From positions 1 to 16,165 of the forward strand of contig JAEWRS010000387.1 of the NCBI GenBank assembly GCA_023398855.1: a DNA stretch of 16,165 bases. The letters run 5' to 3'. A program made the translations under genes and the position numbers. Under the pieces are notes generated by a model, which was given only the letters and a program-made list of their open reading frames with translations, ran no database searches and had not been told where the DNA came from. This stretch comes from Bacillota bacterium. GTDB lineage: Bacteria > Bacillota > Clostridia > Lachnospirales > Lachnospiraceae. Numbering within the stretch: the first letter of the stretch is position 1; every line of letters starts with the position of its first letter. Positions 13,455 through 16,165 of this stretch are shown one piece after another.

Positions 13455-14933
13455 ATGAATAATATCCCGGAATTAAAAGTAGGAATCGTAGCAGTGAGCA
13501 GAGACTGTTTCCCTGAATCCTTATCCGTTAACAGGAGAAAGGCGCTAGTGGAGGCATACGGCGCAAAGTATGATGCAGGAAATATATACGAAAGTCCTGT
13601 CTGTATCGTGGAAAGTGAGATCCACATGGTTCAGGCCCTTGAGGATGTAAAAAATGCCGGTTGTAATGCACTGGTAGTATACCTCGGAAACTTTGGGCCA
13701 GAGATTTCAGAAACCCTTCTTGCAAAGCATTTTGACGGACCGGTCATGTTTATTGCTGCCGCAGAGGAAAGCGGAGACAGCTTAATCCAGGGCCGTGGAG
13801 ATGCATACTGTGGAATGTTAAATGCAAGCTACAATTTAAAGCTTAGAAATGTTAAGGCGTACATACCGGAATATCCGGTTGGCACGGCAGAAGAATGTGC
13901 TGACATGATTGAGGAATTCCTTCCTGTGGCAAGGGCTTTGGTTGGAATATCCCAATTAAAGATTATCAGCTTTGGTCCCCGCCCTTTAAACTTCCTGGCA
14001 TGTAATGCACCCATCAAGCAACTTTATAATCTGGGAATAGAGATCGAAGAAAATTCAGAGCTGGATTTATTTGAAGCTTATAATAAGCATGCAAACGATC
14101 CAAGGATTCCAGATGTGGTAAAAGATATGGAAAAGGAACTGGGAGAAGGAAACCAGAAGCCAGAGATTCTTCCAAAGCTTGCTCAGTATGAGCTCACACT
14201 CCTGGATTGGGTGGAGGCTCATAAAGGCTACCGTAAATATGTGGCCATTGCCGGAAAGTGCTGGCCAGCATTTCAGACACAGTTCGGATTTGTTCCATGC
14301 TATGTAAACAGCCGTTTAACAGGAATGGGCATCCCGGTTTCCTGTGAAGTAGATATTTACGGAGCTCTCAGCGAATTTATCGGAGCCTGCATCAGTTTGG
14401 ATGCAGTGACATTGCTTGATATTAACAATACAGTTCCGGCAGATATGTATGAAGGAGATATAAAGGGTAAGCATGATTATACCCATCAGGATACCTTTAT
14501 GGGCTTCCACTGTGGGAACACCTGTTCCAGAAAGCTTTCTGCCTGTTCCATGAAGTACCAGATGATCATGGCGAGAACCCTTCCTGAGGAGGTTACCCAG
14601 GGTACCCTTGAAGGGGATATTGCTCCCGGTGATATCACATTTTTCCGCCTGCAGAGCACTGCGGACAATTTACTCCGCGCTTACGTTGCCCAGGGAGAGG
14701 TGCTGCCCGTTGCCACACGTTCCTTTGGTTCCATCGGTGTATTTGCAATTCCGGAAATGGGAAGGTTTTACCGTCATGTACTCATCGAGAAAAACTTCCC
14801 TCATCACGGTGCGGTTGCATTCGGACATTATGGAAAGGCTATTTTTGAGGTATTTAAGTATCTTGGAGTGGAAGAGATTGGATTTAACCAACCAAAAGGG
14901 ATGCTTTATAAGAGCGAGAATCCGTTTGGTTAA
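13455..14933 (+). CDS. L-fucose/L-arabinose isomerase family protein
   Basis: A cytosolic metal-dependent aldose-ketose isomerase, 492 residues, shorter than E. coli FucI (591). Glu298 in PVSCEVDIYGAL and Asp322 in LLDINNT are 24 residues apart, the same spacing as the FucI manganese ligands E337 and D361. The third ligand is probably one of His450, His451 or His458 in FPHHGAVAFGHYG. Other family features are GNFGPEI (78-84), SFGPRPLNF (172-180), AGKCWPAFQ and FHCGNTC. GGAGG lies 9 bases before the ATG. Last gene of the operon, ended by a strong terminator. FucI-like enzymes act on L-fucose, D-arabinose, L-arabinose and relatives. With no aldolase (FucA) nearby and a XylB-like kinase alongside, a pentose such as D-arabinose seems more likely than fucose. 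Substrate not determined by sequence. Confidence 0.85.
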   Translation: MNNIPELKVGIVAVSRDCFPESLSVNRRKALVEAYGAKYDAGNIYESPVCIVESEIHMVQALEDVKNAGCNALVVYLGNFGPEISETLLAKHFDGPVMFIAAAEESGDSLIQGRGDAYCGMLNASYNLKLRNVKAYIPEYPVGTAEECADMIEEFLPVARALVGISQLKIISFGPRPLNFLACNAPIKQLYNLGIEIEENSELDLFEAYNKHANDPRIPDVVKDMEKELGEGNQKPEILPKLAQYELTLLDWVEAHKGYRKYVAIAGKCWPAFQTQFGFVPCYVNSRLTGMGIPVSCEVDIYGALSEFIGACISLDAVTLLDINNTVPADMYEGDIKGKHDYTHQDTFMGFHCGNTCSRKLSACSMKYQMIMARTLPEEVTQGTLEGDIAPGDITFFRLQSTADNLLRAYVAQGEVLPVATRSFGSIGVFAIPEMGRFYRHVLIEKNFPHHGAVAFGHYGKAIFEVFKYLGVEEIGFNQPKGMLYKSENPFG

Positions 14934-14999
14934 TCCGTTGTCTTTTAATCGGGCAATTGCTTTGCTGATTATGAGAAATTATGTAACTGTAAGGATATG

Positions 15000-15060
15000 A
15001 CGAAAAAGCGAAAGGATTTATCCCATGGCTGGGAATCCTTTCGCTTTTTCGTTTATTTTA
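15000..15060. terminator. Strong bidirectional terminator between the sugar operon and ribU
   Basis: CGAAAAAGCGAAAGGATT (15001-15018) pairs perfectly with AATCCTTTCGCTTTTTCG (15034-15051), an 18-bp stem, with a nested CCC/GGG in the loop. TTTATTTT follows on the plus strand, running into the ribU stop codon at 15058. It serves the isomerase operon and very likely ribU from the other side. Confidence 0.88.
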
Positions 15061-15735
15061 AATGATTCCCTTCATTACCAGAACCGCCAAAATACAGGTT
15101 ATTAAAATGACCGCAGCAGTGAGTGTCATACCCAAGTTAAAAATACGGTGTTTGGGAGCATCAATAGCAGCAGTTGAGTCGGAAATCATAAGATTGGATC
15201 GTCTCAGGGTGGTTACTAAAGGCTTATAGATGAGAAGTGTCAGGGCCGTATTGATCCCGCCTTTTAGCAGATTAAAGGGAATAAAGGCTGGTAAAAGGAG
15301 TTTGACAACGGCTTCTCTCGGATACCCCATGTATATGGGAGTGATGAGATAATTCCATAAAACCATGACCAGTGTCATAAGAAAAGTGCCTAACACCATG
15401 CCCCAAAAGGCTCCCCACAAGGAATGTCGGCACTTATACAGATAAGCTGCCGGACAAACGAATGCAACGGTTGACAGTATGTTCATGATCAGTCCGATGA
15501 TACCGGTGCTGCTGATGGTGAACATCTCCACAAAAGCCACGATAACAGAAATCAATGCGGCGGACATGGGACCAAACAGGAAGCCACCGGTCAGGATGAT
15601 AACGTCCTTAGGCTCATACTCAAGGAAAGGGAGTATGGGGATCAATGGAATCCGGATAGCCACAACGGCTACAAAAGCCAAGGCACAGAGCATGGCCATG
15701 AGAGTGAGTTTACTTGTTTTTTTTGTCATATTCAT
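15058..15735 (-). CDS. ribU: Riboflavin ECF transporter S component
   Basis: A membrane substrate-binding subunit that captures riboflavin and works with the shared ECF module (EcfA, EcfA', EcfT; not in this window). The identity rests on two independent facts: the RibU motif LEYEPKDVIILTGGFLFGP (38-56), close to B. subtilis RibU (YpaA), and an FMN riboswitch directly upstream. About six helices occupy residues 9-190. At 225 residues it is longer than the roughly 190 of B. subtilis RibU: a charged linker (190-202) is followed by an additional hydrophobic helix (203-223, GMTLTAAVILITCILAVLV). AGGAGG lies 8 bases before the first ATG; an in-frame Met3 follows. Monocistronic, divergent from the tRNA gene. 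Confidence 0.93.
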   Translation of the reverse strand: MNMTKKTSKLTLMAMLCALAFVAVVAIRIPLIPILPFLEYEPKDVIILTGGFLFGPMSAALISVIVAFVEMFTISSTGIIGLIMNILSTVAFVCPAAYLYKCRHSLWGAFWGMVLGTFLMTLVMVLWNYLITPIYMGYPREAVVKLLLPAFIPFNLLKGGINTALTLLIYKPLVTTLRRSNLMISDSTAAIDAPKHRIFNLGMTLTAAVILITCILAVLVMKGII

Positions 15736-15758
15736 GGATAAAGCCTCCTAAAAATAAG

Positions 15759-15789
15759 TAACACCTGAAAGAAGGTCTTTCAGGTGTTA
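15759..15789 (-). terminator. Riboswitch-controlled terminator in the ribU leader
   Basis: A perfect 14-bp stem, TAACACCTGAAAGA (15759-15772) with TCTTTCAGGTGTTA (15776-15789) and a 3-base loop, is followed on the minus strand by CTTATTTTT. The T run directly adjoins the AGGAGG of ribU, so the OFF state also ends just before the ribosome binding site. Confidence 0.88.
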
Positions 15790-15822
15790 AAAATAGACAG
15801 GTGTATTATCACTATTTAACAC
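15784..15822 (-). promoter_or_regulatory. Candidate antiterminator of the FMN riboswitch
   Basis: On the minus strand GTGTTAAATAG (15822-15812) can pair with CTATTTTTAACAC (15796-15784), an 11-bp helix with two bulged Ts and a 15-base loop. It uses six bases (15784-15789) that form the base of the terminator stem, so both cannot form. It begins one base after the closing P1 helix of the aptamer. Confidence 0.6.
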
Positions 15823-15823
15823 A

Positions 15824-15930
15824 TCTTCTTTCATCCAGACTATACTGTCGGTATTGGAATCACACCAATTCTGCACAATTTGCGCTCGCGGACTTTACCG
15901 CCGGTCGGGAATTACACCCTGCCCTGAAGA
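15824..15930 (-). ncRNA. FMN riboswitch (RFN element) aptamer
   Basis: The minus strand shows the RFN core: TCTTCAGGGCAGGGTG, then AATTCCCGACCGGCGGTAAA, GTCCGCGAGCGC, ACCGACAGTATAGTCTGGATG and finally GAAGA. TCTTC (15930-15926) and GAAGA (15828-15824) close helix P1. FMN binding should favour the downstream terminator and switch off ribU when flavin is plentiful. Confidence 0.96.
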
Positions 15931-15956
15931 CAACTATATTCAAATGTTCTAGAATT

Positions 15957-15984
15957 ATTATAACATTTTAAAAAATAAATGCAA
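15957..15984 (-). promoter_or_regulatory. Promoter of the ribU riboswitch transcript
   Basis: On the minus strand TTGCAT (15984-15979) and consensus TATAAT (15962-15957) are 16 bases apart, and TG one base before the -10 makes it an extended -10 promoter. The start point would be near 15950, about 20 bases before the aptamer. Confidence 0.78.
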
Positions 15985-15991
15985 TATATTG

Positions 15992-16020
15992 TTGCTTTTT
16001 TTTTAATGCTTTGCTATAAT
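15992..16020 (+). promoter_or_regulatory. Promoter of tRNA-Ala
   Basis: TTGCTT (15992-15997) and TATAAT (16015-16020) are 17 bases apart, with an extended -10 TG (TGCTATAAT). The expected start near 16027 leaves a 5' leader of only about 3 bases before the tRNA. Its -35 is 7 bases from the divergent ribU -35. Confidence 0.8.
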
Positions 16021-16029
16021 AGCGGACAT

Positions 16030-16102
<73 letters not shown>

Positions 16103-16111
16103 CTAAAACGG

Positions 16112-16141
16112 TAAGCCGCAGGCATGATTGCTTGTGGCTTA
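16112..16141 (+). terminator. Hairpin after tRNA-Ala, possible terminator
   Basis: TAAGCCGCAGGCA (16112-16124) pairs with TGCTTGTGGCTTA (16129-16141): 13 pairs including two G-U, with a 4-base loop. The following bases (AATTATATCT) are AT-rich but not a real T tract, so termination would be modest, or the element may guide 3' processing. Confidence 0.5.
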
Positions 16142-16165
16142 AATTATATCTAATAGGGACGGGAC

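Noticed and set aside
14608..15000. 130-codon plus-strand ORF overlapping the isomerase 3' end
   Set aside because: It is an out-of-frame shadow of the isomerase gene running into the terminator; no ribosome binding site or family resemblance.

Overview
The window looks like a chromosomal segment of a low-to-moderate GC Firmicute, most likely a Lachnospiraceae-type Clostridium. The reasons are strong AGGAGG-type ribosome binding sites, sigma-A promoters, a clostridial-type single-chain PurL, a KimA-type potassium transporter, an FMN-riboswitch/RibU unit and a tRNA-Ala(GGC) without encoded CCA. No insertion sequence, phage gene or CRISPR array is visible. The assignment to a family of organisms is inference from gene content only.

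Layout. (1) Positions 2-2134 hold the 3' part of purL, closed by a strong terminator. (2) 2430-4337 encodes a KimA/YdaO-type potassium transporter with its own near-consensus promoter; its apparent terminator lies inside the 3' end of the convergent merR gene. (3) 4362-5156 (-) encodes a MerR regulator with a GyrI-like effector domain carrying a CxxC, divergent from 5425-6714 (+), a rubredoxin-domain/FAD/NAD(P) oxidoreductase. Their shared 268-base intergenic region is full of inverted repeats. (4) On the minus strand, a 12-TM transporter of unknown substrate (10023-8653) is followed 27 bases later by asnB (8625-6766), probably one operon. (5) A sugar O-acetyltransferase (10875-10237, -) has its own promoter and a perfect palindrome at its 5' end. 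(6) 11150-14933 (+) is a three-gene carbohydrate operon: xylulokinase-like kinase, DUF4867 cupin-like protein, and L-fucose/arabinose isomerase-like protein, ended by an 18-bp terminator stem. (7) 15735-15058 (-) encodes the riboflavin S component RibU, under an FMN riboswitch with a clear terminator and antiterminator. (8) A divergent tRNA-Ala closes the window.

How the genes work together. The isomerase and kinase together would turn an aldopentose or deoxyaldose into a phosphorylated ketose for the pentose phosphate pathway; DUF4867 recurs beside such isomerases and may handle an intermediate, but its role is not established. MerR is the obvious candidate regulator of the flavoenzyme across the divergent promoter. 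The transporter next to asnB suggests uptake or export connected with aspartate, asparagine or ammonia, but this is only context. RibU expression would be shut off by FMN through premature termination.

The least explained items are the DUF4867 operon and the dyad-rich merR/flavoenzyme control region. The KimA homologue lacks one acidic residue of the potassium site as I recall it, and the asnB-linked transporter has no assigned substrate. I see no clear-cut new defence or mobile system.
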